From positions 1-64,000 of the forward strand of contig NZ_SNXC01000016.1 in NCBI RefSeq assembly GCF_004362145.1: a DNA stretch of 64,000 bases, read 5' to 3'. This DNA is from Marinomonas balearica. Lineage in GTDB: Bacteria > Pseudomonadota > Gammaproteobacteria > Pseudomonadales > Marinomonadaceae. Positions within the stretch are counted from its first letter, which is position 1. Every line of letters begins with the position of its first letter. Shown in pieces: positions 38,837 through 49,644 of this stretch. The notes under the pieces are model-generated. The model was given only the letters and a program-made list of their open reading frames with translations. It ran no database searches and had not been told where the DNA came from. The translations under genes and the position numbers were made by a program.

Positions 38837-39814
38837 ATGAAAATCTGCATAGCGGGGGCAGGCGCTATTGGTTGCGCCTTGGCAGCGAGGCTGGCGAAAG
38901 TACACAAACAACTTTGCTTACTAGCCAGAGGCGACAACCTAATTAGGATCAAAGAGCAAGGAATCCATTTAAGCGACTTGGACGGTGAACATCACGTTCA
39001 CGTCCGTGCAAGCGATGATGCAAACTATTTAGGCCCTCAAGATCTAATCCTCGTATGCACTAAAACCATGGCTCTTGAAACTATTTTAACCAGCATCCAA
39101 CCAATGATTCACTCAAACACTGTGGTTATTCCAGTCGTTAATGGCATTCCTTGGTGGTACTTTAAAGGTATCGAGAGCCGCTTTGGCGGCGAAAACATTC
39201 GCGCCCTTGATCCTAAAGACCAATTAGAGACACTGCTCCCTCACAGCCAGATAATTGGCAGCGTCATCTTTTTAACAGCGTCACGAGTGGGACTGGGAAA
39301 CGTGAAAGCAAATAACCCACACTTAATCGTACTGGGTGAAATCAATCATGAAATGACTGATCGGTTGGAAGCAATACGCACTGTGTTTGAACTAGCAGGA
39401 ATCGAGTCTCGCTCAACCGACAATATTAGAGATCAGGTGTGGACCAAAGTCGCCGCAAACTTAACGTCAAACCCGTTGTCGGTCGTAACACAAAGCACAC
39501 TGGAGCAGATCTATTCTAATCCAAGGTTAACCCCTTTAGTGCGGAGTATATTGGACGAAACCATGCTAACGGCAGCAGCATTTGGTGCCAGAATACGTTT
39601 TGATCCTCAGACCTTTATGGAACTAGGTGCTGGAATGGGCGCCATAAAGACCTCTATGCTTCAGGACTACGAAGCGGGGCTTCCATTAGAAACTGACGCG
39701 ATAGGACACTCCGTCTTAGAACTGGCCTCTAAAATGAATCTTTCTATGCCCACCACAAAGCACATTATAAACCTCGCTGATTTTATGTCTGAACAACAGC
39801 GCTCAATGGCGTAA
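38837..39814 (+). CDS. Ketopantoate reductase (PanE/ApbA) family oxidoreductase
   Basis: 325 residues: N-terminal Rossmann fold CIAGAGAIGCALAARLA, Lys in VCTKTMALE, VVIPVVNGIPWWYF, and the C-terminal helical domain with KVAANLTSNPLSVVTQ. The family reduces 2-oxo acids with NADPH; ketopantoate itself is not implied here because the gene is in a transporter/catabolic operon. Homologues paired with class II aldolases are common in aromatic or sugar-acid clusters. Start is 12 bp after the LivF gene with AAGGAGAG. Confidence 0.8.
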   Translation: MKICIAGAGAIGCALAARLAKVHKQLCLLARGDNLIRIKEQGIHLSDLDGEHHVHVRASDDANYLGPQDLILVCTKTMALETILTSIQPMIHSNTVVIPVVNGIPWWYFKGIESRFGGENIRALDPKDQLETLLPHSQIIGSVIFLTASRVGLGNVKANNPHLIVLGEINHEMTDRLEAIRTVFELAGIESRSTDNIRDQVWTKVAANLTSNPLSVVTQSTLEQIYSNPRLTPLVRSILDETMLTAAAFGARIRFDPQTFMELGAGMGAIKTSMLQDYEAGLPLETDAIGHSVLELASKMNLSMPTTKHIINLADFMSEQQRSMA

Positions 39815-39826
39815 GGAGAGAATATA

Positions 39827-40585
39827 TTGTCTCATGCAACGAAACCCGATCAATGCTCAGAAGAAGAATGGCAACTAAGAATAAAGCTGGCACATTGCTA
39901 TCATTTAATTGATTTCTTTGGTTGGACGGAAACCATTTTTAACCATATCTCGGCACGTTTGCCAAACATTGATGGAGAATACTTAGTTAACCCATTCGGG
40001 CTAAATTACACGGAGATCACACCTAAGAATCTCATAAAAGTCGATGTAAAAGGCAACAAACTTGACGATTCACCTTATGACGGAAACCCAGCAGGGTTTG
40101 CCTTGCATGGAGCGATTCATGCCGCTAGAGAAGATGTCCATTGTGTGATTCACACTCACACAAATGAAGTGTCTGCTGTCGCGATGAAAAAAGCAGGATT
40201 TTCACACGATAGCTTCTATGGCGCGCAACTTTATGGACGCGTTGGTTATCATGATTTCGAAGGCATCACATTATTTGATGACGAGAAAGAGCGGATGCTA
40301 AAAAGTTTAGGAGATAAACATATTTTAGTACTGCGAAATCACGGCATTGCCGTCGGTGAGTTCGATATTGAACGTACCTTTTTCTTACTCTGGACGGTAC
40401 AACGTGCCGCCGAAATCCAAGTCACATCTGGCGCACTTGGTGGCGCGGACGTTTTACTTGGCGAAGACGTACAAACAAAATGTGCGGATCTAACCCAGAT
40501 GCTAATAAAAGACAGCGGCTTTGCAGATAAATTTTTCAATGCCATGGTTCGAAAAATGGAATTAGAGAATGGACCTTGTTGGTAA
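39827..40585 (+). CDS. Class II aldolase/adducin family protein
   Basis: 252 residues. Zinc-binding His pair in CVIHTHTNEVSAVA near residue 105 and a third His in VLRNHGIAVG; FNHISARLPNIDGEYLVNPFGLNY is the adducin-type N-terminus. Such proteins split or epimerise hydroxy-acids; no substrate assigned. The start is TTG with AAGGAG 8 bases upstream. Last gene of the transporter operon. Confidence 0.8.
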   Translation: MSHATKPDQCSEEEWQLRIKLAHCYHLIDFFGWTETIFNHISARLPNIDGEYLVNPFGLNYTEITPKNLIKVDVKGNKLDDSPYDGNPAGFALHGAIHAAREDVHCVIHTHTNEVSAVAMKKAGFSHDSFYGAQLYGRVGYHDFEGITLFDDEKERMLKSLGDKHILVLRNHGIAVGEFDIERTFFLLWTVQRAAEIQVTSGALGGADVLLGEDVQTKCADLTQMLIKDSGFADKFFNAMVRKMELENGPCW

Positions 40586-40633
40586 TCATTGTCATACATC
40601 CTGTCACCTTTGCATAAAATCATACTATAATGC

Positions 40634-40671
40634 GAACGCTTTAATCTAAAAACAATCAGATTAAAGCGTTC
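40634..40671. terminator. Inverted repeat between the aldolase and the MarR gene
   Basis: A perfect 14-bp inverted repeat (40634-40647 with 40658-40671) separated by 10 bases, A/T-rich inside and without a U run. It could terminate the transporter operon or be an operator of the MarR protein. Confidence 0.5.
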
Positions 40672-40774
40672 ATGCTATGCGCTAGACACTGTTAACCTCT
40701 CGCTTTGCGGTCCAGATGATAGCCTTTAACGTATGAATGCAATTACCTAACTTTTCAAGGATTTTTGACTTTCT

Positions 40775-41260
40775 ATGACCAGTGTAAAGCGCTTACCTCG
40801 CAGTCAGAGATACAACCCCGCCAGCGAAGATTTTCACAAAGAAGACTTTCCTTTTTATTGGCTTGCGCGAGTACATGGGCGCTATCAGTTTGCGATGGAA
40901 AGAGCGCTGAAAAAAGTAGGTTTGGACATTCCTAGTTGGCGCATTCTCTTTATCCTAAAAGAAGAAGGCGTGTCTAGTATGTCTCAAATTGCTGAACATG
41001 CCATAGCCAAACTACCGACAGTCACTAAAACGGTATACCGAATGAAGAACGACGGTTTACTCGACACCCAAGTGTGTGATGGAGATGGCCGTGTAACGCG
41101 TGTGACACTCACTGATAAAGGCTGGAATGCCGTCCATGTGATCGAGGAAGCTACTCAAGGTTTATTTAAGCAAAGCTTTAAAGGAATGACCGAGGCACAA
41201 ATAAAACGCCTAAATAAACTTCTAGAACAACTCTTTCATAACCTCCCTGAGCCGATGTAA
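40775..41260 (+). CDS. iacR: MarR-family regulator, probable auxin-responsive repressor (IacR-like)
   Basis: 161 residues; winged helix MarR protein (MERALKKVGLDIPSWRILFILKEEGVSS; QIAEHAIAKLPTVTKTVYRMKNDGLL as recognition region; VTLTDKGW wing). IacR repressors in iac clusters respond to indole-3-acetate. The gene is on the transporter strand, 190 bp downstream of the aldolase. Assignment as IacR is by family and linkage; the repeated motif at 33.3-33.7 kb is its candidate target. Confidence 0.7.
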   Translation: MTSVKRLPRSQRYNPASEDFHKEDFPFYWLARVHGRYQFAMERALKKVGLDIPSWRILFILKEEGVSSMSQIAEHAIAKLPTVTKTVYRMKNDGLLDTQVCDGDGRVTRVTLTDKGWNAVHVIEEATQGLFKQSFKGMTEAQIKRLNKLLEQLFHNLPEPM

Positions 41261-41327
41261 GCCAAGATGGCTACCTGCACCGCATTCGCTGTGTATTTTG
41301 ATCACCATCCGTCGCCTTCTAAGAAAG

Positions 41328-42566
41328 TTATTCTCGACAAGCTATGTTATTAATTGCTGTCAACATACGATTACACGCTTCGGTGACTTTACTCAGCTGT
41401 TGCTTCTGACCCTCTGTCAATTCTGTCATGGCTAAGTCGCTTAGAGGAGACAGAACCGTCTCCTTCATAAACTCGACCATTTCTGAGTTAATACTTCTTT
41501 GAGCATCCGAGAGCATGACTTCTTGCGTATTTTTCAGTTTTTTTGTATTCAAATCGCATGAGATCACTGTTAACCCATTATCCAAGCCCTTAAAGGCCAG
41601 CTTGAGCTCACGCTCATTGTCCAATTCAAGGCCTTTACACAGCTCCTGAAAACGCAGATCTGCGAACCACTCAGATAACGTTGTACCAACCTGAACGGCC
41701 ATCACACCCTCAAGCATTCCTCGCATTTTCTGATTACAGCGTATTACCTTTCCTTTTCTATCCACCACAATGTAAGCACCTTCTATTACCTTAAGGCGCT
41801 TCTTTAAGTCCTCATTATGCAACGTATTCATCTCAATGATCTCGATGCTATATTGCAGCGTTTCTCCCTGCTTTTTTAAAGACAACTTAACTGGGAAAAA
41901 GGTATCTTGAGAGGTTTGAGCAATACGAGTTTGAGTAGGAACACTCCAGCTCTTTGCAGACGTATCTTGATTACCTAAAAAAGAAAGATGCTGTTGAAAT
42001 GAACGATCAGCAAAAAGCTTTTGCAGCAACTTTCCTTGTAACTCATCGACTGAGTAGCCCAGAGATTCCGCCAATTTTTCATCAATCGACACTATCTCAT
42101 GCTCAAGCGTGGACTCAATCATCATGAAAGGTGAAGCAAGCGAAGCCACGTCCAAGACTTCAAGGTCGTCAAAATCCTCTTCTAATTCACTGTCAGATGC
42201 TTGTTTATCTAATAAAGATTGATTGATTTGATCGATTAGCTCGTCGTTGTGCCAAGGCTTCACTAAGTACTTATGAACAATCCCCGATTTCAGTGATTCC
42301 ATCACGCTTTCGAAGTCTGAATGGCCACTCAAGATCATACGAATAGAGTCAGGTTGAAGCGCCTCCGCTTTCTCAAGAAAGTCCGTTCCAGATAAACCAG
42401 GCATCATATAATCAGAGAGAATCAGATCTATCGGTGTATCATTTAAAACAGCCAATGCCTCATCACCGCCTTCGGCCGTTATGACATTGTAATTTTGCTT
42501 ACGCAAAACGCGCTTTAGCGCCATGAGAATTTGAGCTTCGTCATCGACCAATAAAATATTTTGCAT
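41328..42566 (-). CDS. Response regulator with PAS-like domains
   Basis: 412 residues. An intact receiver (LLVDDEAQ; phospho-acceptor in LILSDYMMPGLSG near residue 54; KP in YLVKPWHND) is followed by two PAS-like regions (about 145-245 and 255-345) and an alpha-helical C-terminus. There is no kinase, GGDEF, EAL or DNA-binding domain. Receivers of this form (RpfG/hydrogenase-regulator-like) often work in two-component relays. Monocistronic; no kinase neighbour. Confidence 0.75.
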   Translation of the reverse strand: MQNILLVDDEAQILMALKRVLRKQNYNVITAEGGDEALAVLNDTPIDLILSDYMMPGLSGTDFLEKAEALQPDSIRMILSGHSDFESVMESLKSGIVHKYLVKPWHNDELIDQINQSLLDKQASDSELEEDFDDLEVLDVASLASPFMMIESTLEHEIVSIDEKLAESLGYSVDELQGKLLQKLFADRSFQQHLSFLGNQDTSAKSWSVPTQTRIAQTSQDTFFPVKLSLKKQGETLQYSIEIIEMNTLHNEDLKKRLKVIEGAYIVVDRKGKVIRCNQKMRGMLEGVMAVQVGTTLSEWFADLRFQELCKGLELDNERELKLAFKGLDNGLTVISCDLNTKKLKNTQEVMLSDAQRSINSEMVEFMKETVLSPLSDLAMTELTEGQKQQLSKVTEACNRMLTAINNIACRE

Positions 42567-42701
42567 CGCCTCTACCTTCTATAACGATTCATCCTTGCTA
42601 GACTAGTATAGTCGGTATCTCCAATACAAAAAGCGCGTTAACCGATAACCAACAGAACCCATACAAAAGCTCATACATATTTTGCAATCAAAGACACAGC
42701 C

Positions 42702-43274
42702 TTATTGCGCATTGCGGACTAAGCGGTAAACGGCAGCCTCATTTTGGCTGTCTTGATTCGAAGATCCTACGCTTAAAGAGGTTATCGAACCATCATCGAA
42801 ATCAATTCCTAATACCCAAGTTGCTCCAGACTCACGATACGAGCGAGGCGTACTTGTAAAATGCTCCCTAATGTCATCTTCGGTCGAACCAGTATCTTCA
42901 TAGGGAAACACCTCTTCGTTCAACGCCAACCCATTACAAGCTTCCTCAACGATGGATCTAAGTTCTTTTACATTAGGCATTCGCCAATCGGTAAACCCAG
43001 CAAAACCGGATCCTGCATTCAATGACGCAATATTTTGAAGAGCAGTTACATAAGTCGATTTTGTATCTTCGCCGGTTTTACAGTCCGTACCTGAATACCC
43101 TTCAATACAACGCTTCCACATCAGCCCCGTTGTTTTATCAATAACAACTTCATCTGTAGCGCTAATCTCAAAGTTACTCGTAGGGGTAGTTTCAGTAATC
43201 GCACCTCGACATGACGCCGATGCATAATTGACACATACAACACCAAATAAAATCGCCGTAAAATATTTAATCAT
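42702..43274 (-). CDS. Secreted DUF1566-domain protein
   Basis: 190 residues, signal peptide ending near ASASC, then a DUF1566 (Lcl C-terminal) domain: KTTGLMWKRCIEGYSGTDC, GFTDWRMPNVKELRSIVEE. The domain is common on secreted bacterial proteins and has no agreed function. The gene overlaps the preceding lipoprotein gene by 8 bp (43267-43274), implying a two-gene operon. Confidence 0.75.
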   Translation of the reverse strand: MIKYFTAILFGVVCVNYASASCRGAITETTPTSNFEISATDEVVIDKTTGLMWKRCIEGYSGTDCKTGEDTKSTYVTALQNIASLNAGSGFAGFTDWRMPNVKELRSIVEEACNGLALNEEVFPYEDTGSTEDDIREHFTSTPRSYRESGATWVLGIDFDDGSITSLSVGSSNQDSQNEAAVYRLVRNAQ

Positions 43275-44550
43275 TAGATGCGTCCCTCACTAACATAACC
43301 CCTAACAACGTACCTTTCGTACTTGAGTTTGCAGACCCAGAGGCTTTACCGGCCTGACCAGTAATACCACTTCCTCTAAATGCAACACCCCAAGCCTCAT
43401 CACCTTTATTTGTATCAACGTCAAAGTAATGGCTACCCGCCCAATATTTCCAGACAAGCGTGTCATCTGGGCGAGGGAAGTAATCATCATCAATTAGATC
43501 TGTCGTACCAGACGTTCCAATCGAGTTGTAATAGACTAAACTTAAAAGCTCATTGGTTTTTGGCATACGCCAATCAGAATAACCACAAAGCGCAGCGGTG
43601 TTTACTCGACTCACGTATGCACTGGTGTTACACGCCGATGCAGAATCGCATGTGTTAGGTGAGGTGCTGTGGGTTTCCGTCCCCGCAGTGGCACTCGACC
43701 CAGCAATTGTTGGCTCATACCATGTAAAGGTATCATCCATATCATGCAAACCTTCATCTGCCATTACGCCATTCCCACCTTGTTTCACTTCCCACATCAA
43801 GCCCGTGACATTATCTTTCACACAACTCCAATTGGAAGCGCCAGCACTTTGTGATGTCCCAGAACTGTCCACCTTAGTAAAACTAAACCCAGCCACACCG
43901 TCCGTTCCGCTTGCTTGAGTAACATCCCGACCAAATGCACAGTCCTGCTGTGAGGAGACAAGGCCAGAATCAGAAGAATCTTCACCACAACTTCCCAAAT
44001 GGGTTACCGTGGTAAGAGCATGCGTAGCACCCGTGTCATTGAGCTCAACGACATTCGATAAGTCTGCTGTAATGGTTGTAGGTGTGGCTGATATTTCGGA
44101 ACTCGCTGCGGTCTCTTCAGTACTGTCTTCCGCAGTTACAACTAAATAGTAAGTCGTCGAGTTGGCTAGCCCAGAAATTGAGCTTGAAGTGGAGGCAATA
44201 TCATTAACAAGCGTTCCGCCGGCCAATGTAGCGTAATTGCTGATATCAGAAAGGGAGGAAAAGCTTTCAGTTGCGTAATATAAGTTATAGCTCGTCGCGG
44301 CAGTGACGGCCGTCCAAGAAGCATGGATGGTTTGACTAGCCACTGTTGCAGCCAGCCCTGTCGGGACTGTAAGGGTGTCAGACCCTGTCGATCCGCTACC
44401 ACTAGAGCTTTCTCCACTAGAGCCGCTACCGGAACTACCACTGGATGAATCACTTCCTGTTGAACTTTCGCCTTCCGCTGGCTCAGGTGCACCACACGCT
44501 ACTACGAGCGTCATGCACATCAAAATCGCACTGATTTTTCTGAGCTTCAT
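43267..44550 (-). CDS. Lipoprotein with fibronectin-III-like and DUF1566 domains
   Basis: 427 residues. The lipobox is VVACGA with the lipidated Cys near residue 19, followed by a Ser/Gly repeat linker (about 28-58) suggesting a flexible stalk. An FN3-like domain runs about 62-158 (ATVASQTIHASWTAVTAATSYNLYY; STTYYLVVTAED) and a DUF1566 region about 250-427 (NVTGLMWEVKQGG; GYSDWRMPKTNELLSLVYY). It would be exposed in the outer membrane or periplasm; ligand unknown. Shares the DUF1566 architecture with the downstream gene. Confidence 0.78.
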   Translation of the reverse strand: MKLRKISAILMCMTLVVACGAPEPAEGESSTGSDSSSGSSGSGSSGESSSGSGSTGSDTLTVPTGLAATVASQTIHASWTAVTAATSYNLYYATESFSSLSDISNYATLAGGTLVNDIASTSSSISGLANSTTYYLVVTAEDSTEETAASSEISATPTTITADLSNVVELNDTGATHALTTVTHLGSCGEDSSDSGLVSSQQDCAFGRDVTQASGTDGVAGFSFTKVDSSGTSQSAGASNWSCVKDNVTGLMWEVKQGGNGVMADEGLHDMDDTFTWYEPTIAGSSATAGTETHSTSPNTCDSASACNTSAYVSRVNTAALCGYSDWRMPKTNELLSLVYYNSIGTSGTTDLIDDDYFPRPDDTLVWKYWAGSHYFDVDTNKGDEAWGVAFRGSGITGQAGKASGSANSSTKGTLLGVMLVRDASND

Positions 44551-44647
44551 ATCGAACGAACCGTTTTCACTTAAAGTTTAGTTGATTGAACAGAGCATCT
44601 TCTTCTTATCGGTCAACATGCCATAACCTTAATTAAAATAGTTAACA

Positions 44648-44688
44648 TAAAAAAACGCCAGTTTGTTTTACCAAACTGGCGTTTTTTT
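44648..44688. terminator. Terminator of the car-greA operon
   Basis: A 10-bp GC-containing stem, CGCCAGTTTG (44656-44665) with CAAACTGGCG (44672-44681), flanked by A and T runs on either side. On the minus strand this gives a hairpin plus U tract after greA. Confidence 0.92.
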
Positions 44689-44734
44689 AAACGGCAAACT
44701 TATTTAAAGTCTTTCTTTAGAAAAAGCATCACAC

Positions 44735-45211
44735 TTAAATGTGCTCTACCTTTTCAATTTCGTAAACAACTTCGCCACTCGGTACGTTAATCGCTACCTC
44801 GTCTTCTTCAAACTTACCAATGATCGCTTTTGCAATCGGTGAGGCATAAGATATTTTCTTATGTTTCACATCCGCTTCATCATCACCTACGATTTGATAG
44901 GTTACCGTTTCTTCAGTATCAACATTGTATAAGGTCACTGTTGCACCAAAGATAACCTTCCCTGTATGAGGCATTGAATTAATATCAATTACCTGCGAAT
45001 CAGACAGCTTGCCTTCGATCTCTTTAATTCGACCTTCAGCAAAACCTTGCTCTTCACGAGCAGCATGATATTCCGCATTCTCTTTCAAATCACCGTGTTC
45101 ACGCGCTTCTGCAATGTCCGCGATTACACGCGGACGAACAACAGATTTCAGGTGGTTAAGCTCTTCACGTAAACGCGCTTCGCCTACGAGCGTCATTGGT
45201 ACTTTTTTCAT
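44735..45211 (-). CDS. greA: Transcription elongation factor GreA
   Basis: Rescues backtracked RNA polymerase by stimulating transcript cleavage. 158 residues; N-terminal coiled coil with the acidic tip ([32 protein letters not shown]), C-terminal FKBP-like domain ([16 protein letters not shown] end, [17 protein letters not shown]). Its ATG overlaps the carB stop (TAATG), so it belongs to the car operon. Confidence 0.97.
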   Translation of the reverse strand: MKKVPMTLVGEARLREELNHLKSVVRPRVIADIAEAREHGDLKENAEYHAAREEQGFAEGRIKEIEGKLSDSQVIDINSMPHTGKVIFGATVTLYNVDTEETVTYQIVGDDEADVKHKKISYASPIAKAIIGKFEEDEVAINVPSGEVVYEIEKVEHI

Positions 45212-48200
45212 TATTTCCCCAGGTGTAAATCTTGCAATCTTCTTACTTTTATCTCTTCGTCCAAACTAATCGCCAAGCTTGTCGCTTCTGCGCCAGCCAA
45301 TGTTGTAGTGTAACAAACCTTGCGCTGCAATGCTGTACGACGAATCACTGAAGAGTCTGCGATCGCTTGAGTACCCGATGTAGTGTTTATAATGTAGTCG
45401 ATTTCGTCGTTTTTCAACATATCGACGATATGTGGACGACCTTCGGTTACTTTGTTTACCTTAACGACATTGACACCGCTGTCAGCCAAGTACTGTGCAG
45501 TACCGCCTGTTGCAACGATTTCAAATCCGCTCTCGATTAAACGCTTCGCCACATCAACTGCGCCCGCTTTATCTTGATCACGGACAGAAATGAAAGCACG
45601 ACCAGACGCTGGTAGAGTCGTCCCGCCACCTAATACGGCCTTGCCAAAGGCTTCAGCAAACGTATCGCCGACACCCATTACTTCGCCCGTAGATTTCATT
45701 TCAGGCCCAAGAATAGGATCAACACCTTGGAACTTATTGAACGGGAATACTGCTTCCTTAACGCTGTAGTACGAAGGAATAACTTCTTCAGTATAACCAA
45801 TTTCTTCTAGCGTTTTTCCAGCCATAACTGCCGCAGCAATTTGAGCAAGTGAGCGACCAATACATTTAGAGACAAACGGCACTGTACGCGAAGCACGAGG
45901 GTTCACCTCGATAACAAAAATTTCGCCATCTTGCACTGCAAGCTGAGTATTCATCAACCCGATTACACCAAGCTCTAATGCCATACTCTTAATCATTGAG
46001 CGGATTTCATCTTGAATATCCGCTGGCAAAGAGTATGGAGGCAATGAACAAGCAGAATCGCCAGAGTGAACACCTGCCTGTTCAATATGCTGCATGATGC
46101 CACCAATCACAACCTGCTTTCCATCAGACACACAATCAATATCCACTTCAATAGCGGCTTTTAGGAAGTGGTCAAGTAACACAGGACTGTCATTCGAGAC
46201 TTTAACCGCAGTCGTCATATAGCGGCTTAATTCTGCTTCATTATAGACGATTTCCATCGCACGGCCGCCCAATACATAAGATGGACGAACGACCAATGGA
46301 TATCCAATTTCTGCCGCTTTAACAATTGCCTGCTCAGTACTACGAACCGTTGCGTTGTTAGGCTGCTTGTAACCCAGACGCTGAATCATGCTTTGGAAGC
46401 GTTCACGGTCTTCAGCTCGGTCAATTGCTTCTGGTGTTGTACCAATTATAGGCACGCCTTCATTTTGCAATGCACGTGCAATTTTCAATGGTGTTTGGCC
46501 ACCAAATTGAACAATGACACCTTTCGGCTTTTCTGTGCGTACAATTTCAAGTACATCTTCAAGCGTTACTGGCTCAAAGTACAGACGGTCAGACGTATCG
46601 TAGTCAGTAGAAACGGTTTCAGGGTTACAGTTTACCATGATCGTTTCAAAACCATCTTCACGTAGACCTAATGCAGCGTGTACACAGCAGTAATCAAACT
46701 CGATACCCTGACCGATACGGTTTGGACCACCACCTAGAATAACGATTTTATCTTTATCCGTTGGCGCTGCTTCACATTCATCTTCATAAGTTGAATACAT
46801 GTAAGCGGTGTTCGTTGCAAACTCAGCAGCACAGGTATCAACACGTTTGTACACAGGGTGAACATTGACAAGATTACGGCGCTCTCTCAATGACTTCTCA
46901 GTCACGCTGAGTAAATCAGCAAGACGAGCATCAGAGAAACCTTTACGTTTCAGGCGACGCACATAATCGTAATCAAGATCCGCTAAACCTTTATCAGCAA
47001 GCGCAGCTTCTTCTTTAATCAAATCTTCGATCTGAATAAGGAACCAAGGATCCACACCCGTTACCTGATACACTTCCTCAACGCTCATATTTTGACGGAA
47101 TGCATCACCGATGAACCAGATACGATCTGCACCCGGTGACTTCAGTTCACCAAGAAGCTTCTCTTTCGAATCTTCTTTCGTAAAATCTAATTGAGGGTTG
47201 AATCCATCGGAACCTGTTTCTAGGCCACGTAAGGCTTTTTGTACAGATTCTTGGAAAGTACGACCAATGGCCATCACCTCACCCACGGACTTCATTTGAG
47301 TCGTTAGGCGGTCATTCGCCGTTGGGAATTTTTCAAAGGTGAAGCGAGGGATTTTAGTAACAACATAATCGATCGACGGCTCGAAGCTAGCAGGTGTCAA
47401 ACCACCTGTGATGTCATTCTGAAGCTCATCCAACGTATAACCGATTGCCAGCTTCGCTGCAATTTTTGCAATTGGGAAGCCTGTCGCTTTAGAAGCCAAT
47501 GCAGAAGAACGCGACACACGAGGGTTCATTTCGATAATAACCAAACGACCCGTTTTTGGATCCATACCAAACTGAACGTTAGAACCACCCGTTTCGACAC
47601 CGATCTCACGCAATACCGCCAATGATGCATTACGCATGATTTGGTATTCTTTATCGGTCAGCGTTTGCGCAGGTGCAACAGTGATTGAATCGCCTGTATG
47701 GACGCCCATGGCATCGAAATTCTCAATGGCACAAACGATGATACAATTATCGTTTTTGTCACGAACCACTTCCATTTCATATTCTTTCCAACCAATCAAT
47801 GATTCATCGATTAGCAGCTCATTGGTTGGCGACAAATCCAAACCACGAGTACAAATTTCTTCAAACTCTTCCATGTTGTAAGCGATACCGCCACCAGTAC
47901 CGCCCATTGTGAAGGAAGGTCGAATGATACATGGGAAATTCACTTCGCTTTGAACTTTAAGCGCTTCTTCCATGTTGTGCGCAATTCCCGCACGTGGACA
48001 CTCAAGACCTATCGACTTCATCGCTTGGTCAAAGCGATTACGATCTTCGGCTTTGTCGATCGCATCGGCGGTTGCACCGATCATTTCAACATCAAACTTT
48101 TCTAGAACACCATGACGCTCTAAATCCAACGCACAGTTAAGCGCGGTTTGACCACCCATTGTAGGCAATACTGCATCAGGGCGTTCTTTTTCTATGATTT

Positions 48201-48426
48201 TCTCAACCGTTTTCCATTCAATCGGCTCGATGTAAGTCGCGTCCGCCATTGAAGGGTCTGTCATAATGGTTGCAGGGTTCGAGTTAACCAAAATAACTCG
48301 GAAGCCTTCTTCACGAAGGGCTTTACAGGCTTGAGCACCTGAGTAGTCAAATTCACAGGCCTGACCGATTACAATCGGGCCAGCACCAAGGATTAAGACG
48401 CTTTTTATATCAGTACGCTTTGGCAT
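45211..48426 (-). CDS. carB: Carbamoyl-phosphate synthase, large subunit
   Basis: Makes carbamoyl phosphate for arginine and pyrimidine synthesis. 1071 residues: two ATP-grasp halves (for example [17 protein letters not shown] and [19 protein letters not shown]) and a C-terminal methylglyoxal-synthase-like allosteric domain (about 940-1071) that binds UMP/ornithine. 17 bp after carA. Confidence 0.98.
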   Translation of the reverse strand: MPKRTDIKSVLILGAGPIVIGQACEFDYSGAQACKALREEGFRVILVNSNPATIMTDPSMADATYIEPIEWKTVEKIIEKERPDAVLPTMGGQTALNCALDLERHGVLEKFDVEMIGATADAIDKAEDRNRFDQAMKSIGLECPRAGIAHNMEEALKVQSEVNFPCIIRPSFTMGGTGGGIAYNMEEFEEICTRGLDLSPTNELLIDESLIGWKEYEMEVVRDKNDNCIIVCAIENFDAMGVHTGDSITVAPAQTLTDKEYQIMRNASLAVLREIGVETGGSNVQFGMDPKTGRLVIIEMNPRVSRSSALASKATGFPIAKIAAKLAIGYTLDELQNDITGGLTPASFEPSIDYVVTKIPRFTFEKFPTANDRLTTQMKSVGEVMAIGRTFQESVQKALRGLETGSDGFNPQLDFTKEDSKEKLLGELKSPGADRIWFIGDAFRQNMSVEEVYQVTGVDPWFLIQIEDLIKEEAALADKGLADLDYDYVRRLKRKGFSDARLADLLSVTEKSLRERRNLVNVHPVYKRVDTCAAEFATNTAYMYSTYEDECEAAPTDKDKIVILGGGPNRIGQGIEFDYCCVHAALGLREDGFETIMVNCNPETVSTDYDTSDRLYFEPVTLEDVLEIVRTEKPKGVIVQFGGQTPLKIARALQNEGVPIIGTTPEAIDRAEDRERFQSMIQRLGYKQPNNATVRSTEQAIVKAAEIGYPLVVRPSYVLGGRAMEIVYNEAELSRYMTTAVKVSNDSPVLLDHFLKAAIEVDIDCVSDGKQVVIGGIMQHIEQAGVHSGDSACSLPPYSLPADIQDEIRSMIKSMALELGVIGLMNTQLAVQDGEIFVIEVNPRASRTVPFVSKCIGRSLAQIAAAVMAGKTLEEIGYTEEVIPSYYSVKEAVFPFNKFQGVDPILGPEMKSTGEVMGVGDTFAEAFGKAVLGGGTTLPASGRAFISVRDQDKAGAVDVAKRLIESGFEIVATGGTAQYLADSGVNVVKVNKVTEGRPHIVDMLKNDEIDYIINTTSGTQAIADSSVIRRTALQRKVCYTTTLAGAEATSLAISLDEEIKVRRLQDLHLGK

Positions 48427-48443
48427 AATCTCTTTGTTCCCGT

Positions 48444-49574
48444 TCAGGCTTTAGTAGCTTTGATATTTTCAATAAATTGATCAAACAAAGGCGCAACATC
48501 ATGTGGGCCTGGGCTTGCTTCAGGGTGACCCTGAAAGCTAAAGGCTTTCTTATCTGTTCGTGCGATGCCTTGTAACGATCCGTCGAATAAAGATTTATGA
48601 GTCGCTTCTAGGTTGGCAGGAAGACTGTCTTCGTCCACAGCAAAACCGTGGTTTTGGCTGGTAATCATTACCGTGCCTTTCGCTATATCCTGAACAGGGT
48701 GGTTTGCACCGTGATGTCCAAACTTCATTTTCTTAGTTTGCGCACCAGACGCCAACGCAAGCAGTTGGTGACCTAGACAAATACCAAATACCGGAATCTC
48801 TGTTTCAAGAATCTCTTTAATGGCCGCAATTGCGTAATCACATGGCTCCGGATCACCCGGTCCATTTGATAGGAAAATACCGTCAGGATTCATCGCCAAC
48901 ACTTCGTTCGCAGGCGTCTGAGCTGGTACAACAGTTAAACGACAACCACGCTCAACCAACATGCGTAAAATATTGCGCTTTACACCAAAATCATAAGCCA
49001 CGACATGAAAATCAGACTTTTCAGGTGTCGTGTGCCCATCTACTAAATCCCAAGTGGATTCTGTCCACTCGTATTTTGTTTCTACTGTTACTTCCTTTGC
49101 TAAATCCATGCCTTTTAGACCTGGAAATGCACGAGCGGCAGCAATTGCGTCTTCCTCGTTGATATTATCTCCGGCGACAATGCAACCTGCCTGCGCGCCT
49201 TTTTCACGAAGAATACGAGTCAATTTACGTGTATCAATATCAGCGATACCCACGACCCCTTTACGCTTTAGATAATCCGAAAGCGTTTCTTCTTTACGCC
49301 AGCTACTCGCCAGCAAAGGTAGATCTCGAATAATAAGGCCCGAACACCATACCTGACTTGATTCTTCGTCTTCAGAATTAACGCCAGTGTTACCAATATG
49401 GGGATAGGTCAAAGTGACCATTTGTCGAGCATAGGAAGGGTCTGTAAGAATTTCTTGATAACCGGTCATTGAGGTGTTGAATACCACCTCTGCGGTCGAG
49501 GAGCCATCTGCCCCGATTGAGACGCCTCTAAAAATAGTGCCGTCTTCCAGAGCAAGAATCGCTGATGTTGCCAA
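48444..49574 (-). CDS. carA: Carbamoyl-phosphate synthase, small (glutaminase) subunit
   Basis: Supplies ammonia from glutamine to CarB. 376 residues; small-subunit N-terminal domain, then a class I amidotransferase with nucleophile in [15 protein letters not shown] and catalytic His in [12 protein letters not shown]. The initiation codon is TTG, preceded by GGGAGG at a 5-base gap. An intrinsic terminator lies only about 30 bases upstream of this start, which implies attenuation. Confidence 0.97.
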   Translation of the reverse strand: MATSAILALEDGTIFRGVSIGADGSSTAEVVFNTSMTGYQEILTDPSYARQMVTLTYPHIGNTGVNSEDEESSQVWCSGLIIRDLPLLASSWRKEETLSDYLKRKGVVGIADIDTRKLTRILREKGAQAGCIVAGDNINEEDAIAAARAFPGLKGMDLAKEVTVETKYEWTESTWDLVDGHTTPEKSDFHVVAYDFGVKRNILRMLVERGCRLTVVPAQTPANEVLAMNPDGIFLSNGPGDPEPCDYAIAAIKEILETEIPVFGICLGHQLLALASGAQTKKMKFGHHGANHPVQDIAKGTVMITSQNHGFAVDEDSLPANLEATHKSLFDGSLQGIARTDKKAFSFQGHPEASPGPHDVAPLFDQFIENIKATKA

Positions 49575-49604
49575 AGGAACCTCCCGTTAGAGCCAAAAAA
49601 TGGT

Positions 49605-49644
49605 TGCAAAAAAGCGAGACAAACCGATGGTTTATCTCGCTTTT
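49605..49644 (-). promoter_or_regulatory. Attenuator-type terminator in the car leader
   Basis: On the minus strand a 16-bp stem (49644-49629 with 49625-49610, one mismatch, 3-base loop) is followed by six U, and ends some 30 bases before the carA TTG. There is no room for a promoter between it and carA, so transcription of carAB must read through it. A possible promoter is TTGCTA (49749-49744) and TATAAG (49728-49723), 15 bases apart. A small Arg/Lys-rich frame, MLTKRSIKTRQKRRYLWSF (49814-49755), lies upstream. Confidence 0.65.

Noticed and set aside
38837..39814. Calling this gene panE (pantothenate pathway)
   Set aside because: It is in a transporter/catabolic operon far from panB and panC, and the family reduces many 2-oxo acids; only the family name is given.
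44380..44470. Ser/Gly-coding repeat as a mobile or CRISPR-like repeat
   Set aside because: It is an in-frame low-complexity linker of the lipoprotein, with irregular units.
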